Positions 50,056-59,489 of a stretch of 64,000 bases of DNA are shown piece after piece; position 1 is the first letter of the stretch; each line of letters opens with the position of its first letter. This stretch comes from Extensimonas vulgaris (GTDB lineage Bacteria; Pseudomonadota; Gammaproteobacteria; Burkholderiales; Burkholderiaceae_C): the NCBI RefSeq assembly GCF_003337425.1, contig NZ_QPJU01000001.1, positions 338,978-402,977 on the forward strand, in the 5' to 3' direction. Position numbers and translations under genes: made by a program. The notes beneath the pieces were generated by a model. That model made no database searches. It saw only the letters and a program-made list of their open reading frames with translations, and was not told the DNA's origin.

Positions 50056-51327
50056 TCAGATGTCAAACAGCAGGCGCGCGGGGTCTTCGAGCGCCTCCTT
50101 CATTGCGACCAAACCGAGCACGGCCTCACGACCGTCGATGATGCGGTGGTCATACGACATGGCGAGGAAGTTGATCGGACGGATCACGATCTGGCCGTTT
50201 TCGACCACGGCGCGCTCCTTGGTCGCGTGCACGCCGAGAATGGCCGACTGCGGCGGGTTGATGATGGGCGTAGAGAGCATGGAGCCGAACACGCCACCGT
50301 TGGAGATCGAAAAGGTGCCACCCGTGAGCTCCTCGAGCCCAAGCTTGCCGTCCTTGGCTTTTTGTCCGAATTCGGCGATTTTCTTTTCGATCTCGGCAAA
50401 GCTCATCTGGTCGGCGTTGCGCAAAATGGGCACCACCAGGCCACGCGGGCTGCCCACGGCGATACCAATGTCGAAGTAGCCGTGGTAGATGATGTCGTTG
50501 CCATCGACCGATGCATTGAGGATCGGATATTTTTTGAGCGCATGCACGGCCGCCTTGACGAAAAAGCTCATGAAGCCAAGCTTGACGCCGTGCTCCTTCT
50601 CGAACTTTTCCTGGAACTTCTTGCGCATCTCCATCACCGGGGCCATGTTGACCTCGTTGAAGGTCGTGAGGATGGCGTTGGTGGCCTGCGATTGCAGCAG
50701 GCGCTCGGCGATGCGCGCGCGCAGCCGGCTCATGGGCACGCGCTGCTCGGGGCGATCGCCCAGATTCGGCGCAGGCACAGGCGCCGCCACGGCGGGCAGC
50801 GTGGGCGGCTTGACACCCGTCGGGATGCTGGGGGCAGCCGGTTTGGCAGCACCCGTAGCGAGGGCGCCAAGCACGTCGCCCTTGGTGATGCGCCCATCTT
50901 TGCCGGTTCCGGTGACGGCTGCAGCAGACAGTTGCTGCTCCGCCATCAATTTGGCCGCAGCAGGCATGGCCACACCCGCTTTCGCACCGGATGCCGGTGT
51001 CGGTGCTGGCGCCGCCGCCGCGGCGGGCGCTGCGGCCGTGGCAGGACTCGCGGGCACAGAAGCGGCGGCCTGTGCGCCGGCAACGCCTTCGGTGTCGATC
51101 TTTGCGATCACCTGATCCGACACCACGGTACCACCATCGCCGACGACGATTTCCGTGAGCACGCCCGAGGCTGGTGCCGGCACTTCGAGCACCACCTTGT
51201 CGGTTTCGATCTCGATGAGGATCTCGTCCTCTGTCACGGGGTCACCGACTTTTTTCTTCCAATTCAACAGCGTGGCCTCGGCCACGGATTCCGACAGTTG
51301 CGGGACTTTGACTTCTACGATAGCCAT
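50056..51327 (-). CDS. odhB: Dihydrolipoyllysine succinyltransferase (E2 of 2-oxoglutarate dehydrogenase)
   Basis: 423 residues: lipoyl domain with Lys44 in EIETDKVVLEV, an Ala/Pro linker, the peripheral-subunit binding domain around AKLMAEQQLSAAAVTGTGKD, and the catalytic domain with LAMSYDHRIIDGREAVLGL. Start ATG 51327 (MAIVEVKVPQLSESVAEATL). Transfers succinyl groups to CoA; 48 bp downstream of odhA. Confidence 0.97.
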   Translation of the reverse strand: MAIVEVKVPQLSESVAEATLLNWKKKVGDPVTEDEILIEIETDKVVLEVPAPASGVLTEIVVGDGGTVVSDQVIAKIDTEGVAGAQAAASVPASPATAAAPAAAAAPAPTPASGAKAGVAMPAAAKLMAEQQLSAAAVTGTGKDGRITKGDVLGALATGAAKPAAPSIPTGVKPPTLPAVAAPVPAPNLGDRPEQRVPMSRLRARIAERLLQSQATNAILTTFNEVNMAPVMEMRKKFQEKFEKEHGVKLGFMSFFVKAAVHALKKYPILNASVDGNDIIYHGYFDIGIAVGSPRGLVVPILRNADQMSFAEIEKKIAEFGQKAKDGKLGLEELTGGTFSISNGGVFGSMLSTPIINPPQSAILGVHATKERAVVENGQIVIRPINFLAMSYDHRIIDGREAVLGLVAMKEALEDPARLLFDI

Positions 51328-51375
51328 GAGAATTCTTTCGTAAAGGGTTTTGTTCTGAGGGGGTTTATGGCCTTG

Positions 51376-54258
51376 TCATTTGGTCAGGACAAAACCCTTG
51401 AGCTTGGCGAAAGCGGCTTCGACCAAGGCTTTTTGCTGCTCCTGGTGCAAATGCGCGTAACCGACCGCCGGCGAGGCCGAGGCTGCGCGGCCCGCATAGC
51501 CGAGTCGTTGACCGTCGAGCATGTTCTCGTGGATGTAGTGCTGCACGAAGAACCAGGCACCCTGGTTTTGCGGCTCGTCTTGACACCAGACGAGGTCCGT
51601 GGCCGCGGGGTACTTCTTGAGCTCGGCGGCAAAGGCGCGGTGCGGGAACGGGTAGAGCTGCTCGACGCGCACGATGGCCACATCGTCGGCGCCTTTTTCG
51701 GCACGTTTTTGCACGAGGTCATAGTAGACCTTGCCCGAACAGGCGATCACCCGCTTGACCTTGGCGGCTTTCTTGAGCACGCCCTCGTCCTGCTCGCCAA
51801 TGATGGTTTGAAAACCGCCCTTCGTGAACTCGGACAAAGGCGAAGTAGCTTCCTTGCGGCGCAGCAGCGACTTTGGTGTAAACAAAATCAAAGGCTTGCG
51901 CAGATCGCGCAGCATTTGCCGCCGCAATACGTGGAAAATTTGGCTCGCCGTGGTCGGCTGCACGAGCTGCATGTTGGTATCCGCAGCCAGCTGCATGAAG
52001 CGCTCGACGCGCGCTGAGCTGTGTTCGGGGCCCTGCCCTTCGTAGCCATGCGGCAGCATCAACGTAACCCCGTTGAGGCGCCCCCATTTGACCTCGCCCG
52101 AAGCGATGAACTGGTCGATCACCACCTGCGCGCCATTCGCGAAGTCGCCGAATTGAGCCTCCCAGATCACGAGCGAATTCGGATCGTTCGACGCATAGCC
52201 GTACTCGAAGGCGAGCACGGCTTCCTCGGACAGGATGGAGTCGATGACGACGAAGGGCGCCTGATTGTCGGCCACATGGTTGAGCGGCACATAGGTTCCC
52301 GCATCCCAACGTTCGCGGTTCTGGTCATGGATCACGGCATGGCGGTGCGAGAACGTGCCGCGGCCGCTGTCCTCGCCGGAAAGGCGCACGGGGTAGCCGC
52401 TCGCCACGAGCGAGGCAAAAGCCATGTGCTCGCCCATGCCCCAGTCGACGGGGATTTCGCCACGGCCCATCGCAGCGCGGTCGTCATAGACCTTCTTGAC
52501 CAAGGGGTGCGGCGTGATGCTGTCGGGCAAGGTCGTCAGGCGCTCAGCCAAACGTTTCCACTCGGAAAGCGGGATCGTCGTGTCGCAGGCATCCGTCCAC
52601 TTCTGGCCGAGAAAGCGCGACCAGTCCACCGCATATTTGCGCTGCACATTGGCGATCACCGGCGCCACAGGATGCTTGCCTTCTTCGAGTGCACTGCGGT
52701 AGGCACGGGCAAGCTCATCGCCGAGCGTGTCGCCTAGCCCTTGCGCGGCGAGCTTGTCCGCATAGAGCTTGCGCGTGCCGGGATGGGCCGCGATGCGCTT
52801 GTACATCAAAGGCTGCGTGATGCTGGGCGTGTCTTGCTCGTTGTGGCCCAGCCGGCGAAAGCAAGTGATGTCCACCACCACGTCTTGGTGGAACTCCATG
52901 CGAAACTCGAGCGCAAGCTGGGAAGCGAGCACGACGGCTTCAGGGTCGTCCCCATTCACGTGCAACACCGGCGCCTCGACCATTTTCACGATGTCCGTGC
53001 AGTACACAGTCGAGCGCATGTCGCGCGGATCGGAAGTGGTAAAGCCGATCTGGTTGTTGATGACGATATGCACCGTACCGCCCGTGGTGTAACCACGCGT
53101 TTGCGCGAGTGCCAAAGTCTCTTGATTCACCCCTTGGCCACCAAAAGCTGCATCTCCGTGCACCAGCACGGGCAGCACTTCCATTTGGCTCGCTTTGATA
53201 TCGCCGCGGCGATCCATGCGCGCGCGCGCCGAACCCTCGACCACGGGGTTGACGATTTCGAGGTGCGATGGGTTGAAGGCCAGCGACAAATGCACTGGAC
53301 CGCCCGGCGTCGCCACATCGGAGCTGAAGCCCTGGTGGTATTTCACGTCGCCTGCGGGCAAGTCCTCGGGTGCCTTGTGCTCGAACTCGGCGAACAGGTC
53401 TGCGGGCATTTTGCCCAGCACGTTGACGAGCACGTTCAAACGCCCGCGGTGCGCCATGCCGATCACGATTTCCTGCACGCCCTTGATGCCGGCCTGCTGG
53501 ATCAACTCGTCCATCGCCGGAATGAAACTCTCACCTCCCTCGAGCGAAAAGCGCTTTTGCCCCACGTACTTGGTGTGCAGGTAGCGCTCCAAACCTTCCG
53601 CGGCCGTCAGACGCTGCAGGATGTGTTTTTTCTTTTCTGCATCGAACTGCGGCTTGCTGCGGATGCTCTCGAGCTTTTGCTGCCACCAACGCTTTTGCGC
53701 CTGGTTGGTGGTGTGCATGAACTCTGCCCCCAGCGTACCGCAGTAGGTTTCGTGCAGCGCATTGAGCAATTCGCGCAAAGACATCTTGTCTTTGCCAAAA
53801 AACGTATTGCTGGTGTCGAACACCGTTTCGAAGTCGGCGTCCGTAAAGCCATAAAACGACGGCTCAAGCTCCGGGATGTCAGGGCGCTCGGCGCGCTTGA
53901 GCGGGTCGAGATCGGCCCAGCGCTGCCCTACGTTGCGGTACGCAGCGATCAGCTGCTGCACCGCCGTGCGCTTGCGCCCCATCTCGGCGTCGGCGCTGGC
54001 CACCACGACCTTGGTGCCGCCTTGTTTGGCGCGCTCGGCAAAGGCATTGATGACGGGAAGGTGCGGGATGTCGCGTGCGTTGGTGCCATCGACGGCGGGC
54101 ACGTGCTGCAGGGCATCGAAATAATCACGCCAGTTCTCCGGCACGCTGGCCGGATTGACGAGGTACTTTTCGTAGAGCTCTTCGACGTAAGGCGCGTTGC
54201 CGCCGAAAAGATACGTGTTGCTCAGAAAGGCTTGATAAACGGATGGCGAATCGCTCAT
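51376..54258 (-). CDS. odhA: 2-Oxoglutarate dehydrogenase E1
   Basis: 960 residues, full length. Thiamine diphosphate-dependent decarboxylase of the TCA cycle. N-terminal FLSNTYLFGGNAPYVEELYE, active-site region GMAHRGRLNVLVNVLGKMPA, and HGDAAFGGQGVNQETLALAQ are all typical. Start ATG 54258 (MSDSPSVYQAFLSNTYLFGG). First gene of the odh operon; its upstream gap holds a small hairpin and a decayed family A element. Confidence 0.98.
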   Translation of the reverse strand: MSDSPSVYQAFLSNTYLFGGNAPYVEELYEKYLVNPASVPENWRDYFDALQHVPAVDGTNARDIPHLPVINAFAERAKQGGTKVVVASADAEMGRKRTAVQQLIAAYRNVGQRWADLDPLKRAERPDIPELEPSFYGFTDADFETVFDTSNTFFGKDKMSLRELLNALHETYCGTLGAEFMHTTNQAQKRWWQQKLESIRSKPQFDAEKKKHILQRLTAAEGLERYLHTKYVGQKRFSLEGGESFIPAMDELIQQAGIKGVQEIVIGMAHRGRLNVLVNVLGKMPADLFAEFEHKAPEDLPAGDVKYHQGFSSDVATPGGPVHLSLAFNPSHLEIVNPVVEGSARARMDRRGDIKASQMEVLPVLVHGDAAFGGQGVNQETLALAQTRGYTTGGTVHIVINNQIGFTTSDPRDMRSTVYCTDIVKMVEAPVLHVNGDDPEAVVLASQLALEFRMEFHQDVVVDITCFRRLGHNEQDTPSITQPLMYKRIAAHPGTRKLYADKLAAQGLGDTLGDELARAYRSALEEGKHPVAPVIANVQRKYAVDWSRFLGQKWTDACDTTIPLSEWKRLAERLTTLPDSITPHPLVKKVYDDRAAMGRGEIPVDWGMGEHMAFASLVASGYPVRLSGEDSGRGTFSHRHAVIHDQNRERWDAGTYVPLNHVADNQAPFVVIDSILSEEAVLAFEYGYASNDPNSLVIWEAQFGDFANGAQVVIDQFIASGEVKWGRLNGVTLMLPHGYEGQGPEHSSARVERFMQLAADTNMQLVQPTTASQIFHVLRRQMLRDLRKPLILFTPKSLLRRKEATSPLSEFTKGGFQTIIGEQDEGVLKKAAKVKRVIACSGKVYYDLVQKRAEKGADDVAIVRVEQLYPFPHRAFAAELKKYPAATDLVWCQDEPQNQGAWFFVQHYIHENMLDGQRLGYAGRAASASPAVGYAHLHQEQQKALVEAAFAKLKGFVLTK

Positions 54259-54273
54259 ATTGCGCTGACCTCC

Positions 54274-54290
54274 GCCTCCCTGCGGGAGGC
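54274..54290 (-). promoter_or_regulatory. Hairpin just before odhA
   Basis: Perfect 7-bp stem GCCTCCC/GGGAGGC with a 3-nt loop, 15 bp before the ATG. In the mRNA it is next to the ribosome-binding region, so it could lower or regulate odhA translation. Confidence 0.4.
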
Positions 54291-54397
54291 ATTAGCTGGT
54301 TGGGAAACCTTCCGCGACACGGCTGAACCGGTTGGCGGATGCGACTGTGGCTGGGGAAGGGCCGGTAGCAGGGTGGATTTTGCCACTGAAACATAAA

Positions 54398-54433
54398 CCC
54401 GGATTGTTCATCAGGACGCGGCATGATCATTCC
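54398..54433. repeat. Family A decayed end
   Basis: CCCGGATTGTTCATCAGG followed by ACGCGGCATGAT matches one end of the 173-bp elements for about 32 bp, then similarity is lost. Confidence 0.6.
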
Positions 54434-54562
54434 TCGTCATTGCGAGGGCCGACGGCCCACGGCCCGCAGCAAACCATGGAGCCTTGGCAACAGCGCCTGC
54501 ACACGCCGCAATGGGACAAGTCGCTTACAGTGTCTCGTTTTCTCCTTCGCAAAAGCCCGCGC

Positions 54563-55627
54563 ATGAACTCGCCGACCTTGCAAAACAAGACCTTCGCCCT
54601 CTTGCTGACCGCAGTCACGCTGGCTTTCGGCGCCATCTTGTGGCAATTCCATGGGGCGATTTTTTGGGGCGGCGCGCTTGCGATTTTGTTTTCGCCATTG
54701 CACCGCAAGTTGTTACGCCGGATGCCCAATCGGCACAACCTCGCTGCCCTTGCCACCTTGCTGCTGTGTCTGCTCGGGGTCATCTTCCCGGTGGGGCTGG
54801 TGGGCCTTTCATTGATCCAGGAAGCGAGCGCTGTCTATCAACGTGTGAATTCCGGGCAACTCAATTTCGGCATCTATTTACAACAGATCATCGACGCCTT
54901 ACCCCCCACCCTGGCCAGACTTCTGGACCATTTTCATTTGGCCACGGCCGCAGAAGTGCAGGCACGACTGGCCTCCGCTGCCGGACAAATCAGCCAATTC
55001 ATCGCCACGCAAGCCTTGAACATAGGCCAAAACACGGTGCAGTTTTTCGTAGGCTTTGGCGTGATGCTGTACCTGTTGTTCTTCTTGCTGCGCGATGGCG
55101 CGACATTGGTGCATCGCATCAGCCATGCCGTGCCCCTGGATCGCCACCATAAGCGCCAATTGGCCGACAAATTCACCACCGTGATTCGCGCCACCATCAA
55201 GGGCAACCTCGTTGTCGCGGCCTGCCAAGGTGCGCTTGGAGGGTTCATTTTCTGGGCATTGGGCATCCAGGGGGCGGTGCTCTGGGGTGTTCTCATGGCC
55301 TTCTTGTCGCTGCTCCCGGCGATAGGCGCGGGATTGATCTGGGCGCCTGTAGCCATTTACTTCCTCGCCACGGGTGCCGTCTGGCAAGGTTTGGTACTGA
55401 CGGGATTCGGCCTGGGAGTGATCGGGCTGATTGACAACTTGCTGCGCCCCGTTCTGGTCGGAAAAGACACGCGCATGCCCGACTATGTCGTGCTGATTTC
55501 CACACTTGGGGGGATGGCGCTCTTTGGCCTCACGGGCTTCGTGATAGGCCCGACCATCGCCGCATTGTTCATCGCCTGCTGGGATTTGTTTGCGCCCCTC
55601 GACGACACCAGTGCCGGGCAGCAATAA
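54563..55627 (+). CDS. AI-2E family transporter (PerM-like membrane protein)
   Basis: 354 residues with about eight membrane segments and the family pattern FVGFGVMLYLLFFLLRDGAT, KGNLVVAACQGALGGFIFWA, LLPAIGAGLIWAPVAIYFLA and LLRPVLVGKDTRMPDYVVLI. Members have been linked to autoinducer-2 export, Na+/H+ antiport and other roles; none can be assigned from sequence. Start at ATG 54563 (MNSPTLQNKTFALLLTAVTL); no clear ribosome-binding site. Ends just before a strong terminator. Confidence 0.88.
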   Translation: MNSPTLQNKTFALLLTAVTLAFGAILWQFHGAIFWGGALAILFSPLHRKLLRRMPNRHNLAALATLLLCLLGVIFPVGLVGLSLIQEASAVYQRVNSGQLNFGIYLQQIIDALPPTLARLLDHFHLATAAEVQARLASAAGQISQFIATQALNIGQNTVQFFVGFGVMLYLLFFLLRDGATLVHRISHAVPLDRHHKRQLADKFTTVIRATIKGNLVVAACQGALGGFIFWALGIQGAVLWGVLMAFLSLLPAIGAGLIWAPVAIYFLATGAVWQGLVLTGFGLGVIGLIDNLLRPVLVGKDTRMPDYVVLISTLGGMALFGLTGFVIGPTIAALFIACWDLFAPLDDTSAGQQ

Positions 55628-55669
55628 AAAACCTGCACCCCCGTTCGAGACGGGCGGTGCAGGTTTTTT
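55626..55669. terminator. Strong bidirectional terminator
   Basis: AAAAACCTGCACC pairs with GGTGCAGGTTTTT (13 bp), with an inner CCCG/CGGG stem; U tracts on both strands. Serves the permease gene and the convergent livJ. Confidence 0.9.
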
Positions 55670-55706
55670 GGAGATCCGTCGATCAATCGATCAGACGATC
55701 AGACAA

Positions 55707-56834
55707 TCAGTTCAACGGGGTCTTCTTGCCGTCTTTGTAGTAGTACAAAGAAATCGCAGGGTTTTTGAGTTCACCGTTGGGTTCGAACGCGATGGTCGCT
55801 GTGACACCTTGGTAGTTGGACTTGAGCAGATAAGGAATGTAGACCTTGGGATCCCAAGAATTTGCGCGCTTCATGGCATCTGCGAACAGCATGGTCGCGT
55901 CATAGGTGTAAGGGCTGTAAATCTGGTACTGCCCAGGGAACTTGGCATCGTAGCGCGCCTTCCAGGCCAGACCGCCAGGCATTTTGGCGAGCGAAGTGCC
56001 CCCTTCAGCGCAAACCACGTTTTCCAACGTCTTGGCGCCAGCGGACAACTTGGCGATTTCTGTCGTACAAACGCCATCGCCACCGAAGAACTTGGTCTTG
56101 GTCATACCCAGTTGCTCCATCTGGCGCAACATCGGCCCCGCCTGGGGATCCATGCCGCCAAAAAAGATGGCGTCCGGGTTCTTGGACTTGATGGCGGTCA
56201 AAATGGCCATGAAGTCCGTCGCTTTGTCGTTCGTGAACTCTTCGTCGACGACCTTCATCCCTTTGGCAAGAGCGGTCTTTTTGAAAGCCTCGGCCACCCC
56301 TTGTCCATAGGCAGTGCGGTCATCGACGATTGCCACGGTCTTGAGCTTGAGCGTATCTGCCGCGTAAGAGGCCAGCCCAGCACCCAAAGCATTGTCATTC
56401 GCGATGATGCGAAACGAGGTGTTGTAGCCCGGCTTCATCAGGGCGGGGTTGGTCGAAGACCCCGTGATGTGCGGAATGCCGCATTCGTTATAAATCTTGG
56501 CCGCAGGAATCGTCGTTCCGGAGTTCAAGTGGCCCACTACACCGGCGACCTTGGCATCGCACAATTTTTGTGCCACCGCCGTGCCCTGCTTCGGATCGGC
56601 CGCATCGTCTTCGGGCACCAGTTCGAACTTGACTTTTTTGCCGCCAATGGTCATGCCCCGCGCGTTCAAGTCCTCGATGGCCATGCGCGCGCCGTTTTCG
56701 TTGTCCTTGCCGTAATGCGCCTGCGGGCCGGAAAGCGGAGCCACATGGCCGATCTTGATGACCTGCTCCTGTGCCGAGGCTGCGCCGACGGCAGCCAAGC
56801 CAGCGATGAACGTAAGTTTCCATTTCAGTTGCAT
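55707..56834 (-). CDS. livJ: Branched-chain amino acid ABC transporter, substrate-binding protein
   Basis: 375 residues. Signal peptide MQLKWKLTFIAGLAAVGAAS, cut near AQEQ; then the Leu/Ile/Val-binding fold VIKIGHVAPLSGPQAHYGKD, GVVGHLNSGTTIPAAKIYNE, TVAIVDDRTAYGQGVAEAFK and AIFFGGMDPQAGPMLRQMEQ. Start ATG 56834 with TGGAG upstream. No permease or ATPase genes are beside it, so it works with a transporter encoded elsewhere. A full family A element ends 42 bp upstream and must lie within or next to its promoter. Confidence 0.94.
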   Translation of the reverse strand: MQLKWKLTFIAGLAAVGAASAQEQVIKIGHVAPLSGPQAHYGKDNENGARMAIEDLNARGMTIGGKKVKFELVPEDDAADPKQGTAVAQKLCDAKVAGVVGHLNSGTTIPAAKIYNECGIPHITGSSTNPALMKPGYNTSFRIIANDNALGAGLASYAADTLKLKTVAIVDDRTAYGQGVAEAFKKTALAKGMKVVDEEFTNDKATDFMAILTAIKSKNPDAIFFGGMDPQAGPMLRQMEQLGMTKTKFFGGDGVCTTEIAKLSAGAKTLENVVCAEGGTSLAKMPGGLAWKARYDAKFPGQYQIYSPYTYDATMLFADAMKRANSWDPKVYIPYLLKSNYQGVTATIAFEPNGELKNPAISLYYYKDGKKTPLN

Positions 56835-56876
56835 AGAAATTCTCCAGTAAAGATGAAATGCTGAGAGCGTTTTTAT

Positions 56877-57049
56877 CCCAGATTGTTCATCAGGACGCGG
56901 GATGATGGCGAGGCGGCTGGCGTGGCAGTTTGGCTGCGGCTGAGGAGTGCGTGGTGGTGTCACGAACGACGAAGCCGCGACCAAAATGACCGGCAGGCGC
57001 CCTCCAGCGCCCGCGTAGGTGCGAAGCACCGCCCAATGGACAATCTGGG
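56877..57049. mobile_element. Family A miniature inverted-repeat element, full copy 2 (173 bp)
   Basis: Same length as copy 1 and inverted relative to it; the sequences agree at roughly nine bases in ten. Ends CCCAGATTGTTCATCAGG and CCAATGGACAATCTGGG are nearly complementary. Flanks are TTTAT and GTTAT, a 5-bp target duplication with one mismatch. As in copy 1, a frame crosses it into the next gene. Confidence 0.85.
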
Positions 57050-57142
57050 GTTATATCTCAACACGCGGAACATAACGCAATTTATGGGCCAGTTGGTGCG
57101 CTTTGTCAGCCCAAATGCGTACAAAGCGACAAGGGAATTCCC

Positions 57143-57481
57143 TTACCCGCGCTCAACGCGACCTTCCGCCAGTTCCGCAGCCACGGCTTCATAGACCGTT
57201 TGACGCAACACGGATTCGACCTCTTCGCGCAATCGGGGCAGCAGGGAACGTGTCTGCTCGTGCACCACGGTCGCAATCGCCTCGCGCAGCCGCTGCTCCA
57301 ATGCCATGTCGACCCGCTGCAGGACACGATGCACGATTTCCTCCTCCTGCACGAACAAAAGGGACTGCGGGGCAGAGGCATTCGTCTGGGCGGGGGACAT
57401 TTCATCGGCCTCTGGAACGACCTCGGTCAAGGTGGGCACGAAGCGAGGCGGAAAAGATGGGGGGTTGGCGGCAAAAGACAT
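57143..57481 (-). CDS. Small protein downstream of holC, unknown function
   Basis: 112 residues starting MSFAANPPSFPPRFVPTLTE; a Pro-rich N-terminus, then a long amphipathic helix QEEEIVHRVLQRVDMALEQR continuing through EEVESVLRQTVYEAVAAELA. Its ATG shares a base with the holC stop (TGATG), so it is coupled to holC. No family recognised. The stop codon lies in a 14-bp palindrome AAGGGAATTCCCTT (57131-57144). Confidence 0.75.
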   Translation of the reverse strand: MSFAANPPSFPPRFVPTLTEVVPEADEMSPAQTNASAPQSLLFVQEEEIVHRVLQRVDMALEQRLREAIATVVHEQTRSLLPRLREEVESVLRQTVYEAVAAELAEGRVERG

Positions 57482-57918
57482 CAAGAGGCTCCAGCAATCA
57501 CCAGGTCATGGCGTTCTATCGCATAACCCTGTGCCGCGTAATATCGCCAGCGGGCGCGTGCGTCGCGGCGATCGCCGGGGTCACCGCTGCTGACGACCTC
57601 GATGAGACGCGCAAAGGCATCAAAGCCCACAGGGACGTCACTGCCCAGGTTCAAAAGTACGTCACGGTGTGGCGCAAGGTGTGGGCTTGGCGCCAGCACC
57701 ACGGGTGACGCCTGCAGCAACTCCTCGCTCGCATCGCTGCGGCAGTGCGCAACGAAGTCCTGCGGAGCGAGTTGCCATAGCATGTCGTCCAGTAGCGCGA
57801 GAACTTCTGGTGGCCCAACGATCACCAGCCGCGCAGCGCTGCGCACGGCCTTGCGCGCGAAGCGACAGGCATAGACGAGTTTGTCGGGCACATTGAAATG
57901 AAACGCCACCGCCGTCAT
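57481..57918 (-). CDS. holC: DNA polymerase III chi subunit
   Basis: 145 residues. Chi links the clamp loader to SSB. Typical N-terminus MTAVAFHFNVPDKLVYACRF, then LDDMLWQLAPQDFVAHC and LNLGSDVPVGFDAFARLIEV. Start ATG 57918. Lies 37 bp after pepA on the same strand, the usual neighbour. Confidence 0.92.
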   Translation of the reverse strand: MTAVAFHFNVPDKLVYACRFARKAVRSAARLVIVGPPEVLALLDDMLWQLAPQDFVAHCRSDASEELLQASPVVLAPSPHLAPHRDVLLNLGSDVPVGFDAFARLIEVVSSGDPGDRRDARARWRYYAAQGYAIERHDLVIAGAS

Positions 57919-57955
57919 ACACACCGGAGCCTTCGTAGCCCCTTGCTTGCGCGCA

Positions 57956-59470
57956 TCAGATCCGCGGCCCAGATTTGGCACGCGCCGAGCGCGACGCTGC
58001 CTTGACAGGGGCCGGCGCTTGCTGAGCCTCCTGTTGTGCCCGGCCCAACAAAAAGTGCAGCAGCAGCCCCACGGGCCGCCCGGTCGCACCTTTGGCGGTA
58101 CCGCTTTTCCAGGCAGTGCCGGCAATGTCCAGGTGCGCCCACGGCCATTCACCCACGAAGCGTTGCAGAAATTTGGCGGCCGTGACCGAACCCGCAGGTC
58201 GACCCGCAACATTGGCGACATCGGCGAAATTGCTCTTGAGCCCCTCCGCGTACTCCTCATCGAGCGGCATGCGCCAGCACAGATCGAGCGCCGCCTCCCC
58301 GGCTGCGCTCAGTTGCGCGGCGAGCGTCTCATCATTCGCATACAAACCACTACGCACTGCACCCAGCGCGATCACACAGGCGCCCGTGAGCGTGGCAATA
58401 TCGACCAGCGCGGCAGGCTTGAAGCGTGCTGCGTAGGTCAGCGCGTCGCAGAGAATGAGCCGACCTTCGGCGTCCGTGTTGAGCACTTCGATGGTCTGGC
58501 CGCTCATGCTCGTGACCACGTCGCCAGGCTTCAAAGCGCGCCCGTCGGGCAGGTTTTCGCAAGCCGGAATGAGCCCGACCACGTTGAGTGACGGCTGCAA
58601 CTCTGCCAATGCGCGGAACACGCCGAGCACACTCGCCGCACCGCACATGTCAAACTTCATCTCGTCCATCTCGGCGCCGGGTTTGAGAGAGATACCGCCC
58701 GAATCGAAGGTAATTCCCTTGCCCACGAGCACCACCGGCGCCTGCTTTTTGTCCGCGCCGCGATAATGCAGTTCGATGAAGCGCAGCGGCTCCTTGGAGC
58801 CGCGCGCGACGGCCATGAATGCTCCCATGCCCAGGCGCTCCACGTCCTCGGGGCCATGGACCTTGCAGTCGATGCGCGGCTCGCGGGCGAGGGACTTGGC
58901 CACTTCCGCGAGGCGCGATGGCGTGGCATGGTTGCCGGGGCGGTTGCCCCATTCGCGGGCAAGATTTTGGCCATGCACGAGTGCCATGGCTTGAGCAAAC
59001 GCCGGGCGCAGCGCCTCCTCGTGCGTAACGCCGAAAACGACTTTTTCGAGGCCCGGTACCTCGGCCTTGGGTTTGGTGGCGGTATAGACGTAGCTGGCCT
59101 CGGCAACCGCTTGCACGGCCGCAGCCAACACCGTGTCGGACGCCCCATCGGCCAAGGAAACGACGGCATGGCGCACCGCAGGGGCCTTGAAATCCGCGCT
59201 CACCGCGAGCAAAGCCTGGCGGATCGCGCTCGGCGAGCCCTTGCCCACGCCCAGCAGGAGCACCCGCCGCGCGCCCACGGCAGGCGGCTGGTAGAGATGG
59301 AGGTGTTTCCCAGGTTTGGTGGTCAGATCCCCTTTTTCGAGGGCGCGCGCCGCCAGGATGGACAACGCATCTGCACCGGGCACGAAGCCTTCGGCGACGG
59401 GCACGACCAGCAAATCACATTTTTGCGCTGCAGCCGTGGAGAGGCTCAGGGTTTGAAGTTCGAAGTTCAT
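57956..59470 (-). CDS. pepA: Leucyl aminopeptidase (cytosol aminopeptidase)
   Basis: 504 residues, M17 family. The two-zinc site includes GKGITFDSGGISLKPGAEMD and the signature NTDAEGRLILCDAL; WRMPLDEEYAEGLKSNFADV and HLDIAGTAW follow. A basic Ala-rich tail extends the C-terminus. Start ATG 59470 (MNFELQTLSLSTAAAQKCDL). pepA and the divergent lptFG genes are common neighbours; here a shortened family A element begins 19 bp from the pepA start. Confidence 0.97.
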   Translation of the reverse strand: MNFELQTLSLSTAAAQKCDLLVVPVAEGFVPGADALSILAARALEKGDLTTKPGKHLHLYQPPAVGARRVLLLGVGKGSPSAIRQALLAVSADFKAPAVRHAVVSLADGASDTVLAAAVQAVAEASYVYTATKPKAEVPGLEKVVFGVTHEEALRPAFAQAMALVHGQNLAREWGNRPGNHATPSRLAEVAKSLAREPRIDCKVHGPEDVERLGMGAFMAVARGSKEPLRFIELHYRGADKKQAPVVLVGKGITFDSGGISLKPGAEMDEMKFDMCGAASVLGVFRALAELQPSLNVVGLIPACENLPDGRALKPGDVVTSMSGQTIEVLNTDAEGRLILCDALTYAARFKPAALVDIATLTGACVIALGAVRSGLYANDETLAAQLSAAGEAALDLCWRMPLDEEYAEGLKSNFADVANVAGRPAGSVTAAKFLQRFVGEWPWAHLDIAGTAWKSGTAKGATGRPVGLLLHFLLGRAQQEAQQAPAPVKAASRSARAKSGPRI

Positions 59471-59489
59471 AATCGGCGTTTTCCTTTGG

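Larger units (their letters stand above)
54259..54562. other. Gap between divergent odhA and the AI-2E-type permease gene
   Basis: 304 bp without a gene. It holds a hairpin 15 bp upstream of odhA, a decayed family A end at 54398, and, next to that, a CGTCATTGCGAGG stretch followed by GC-rich dyads. No clear promoter for either gene stands out. Confidence 0.5.

Noticed and set aside
54433-54470. CGTCATTGCGAGG stretch, similar to a widespread bacterial repeat.
   Set aside because: Only 13 bases agree with the repeat I remember and the rest differs; too little to call.
57131-57144. Perfect 14-bp palindrome AAGGGAATTCCCTT.
   Set aside because: It overlaps a stop codon with no T run or neighbouring promoter; most likely chance, so kept only as a note with the gene.
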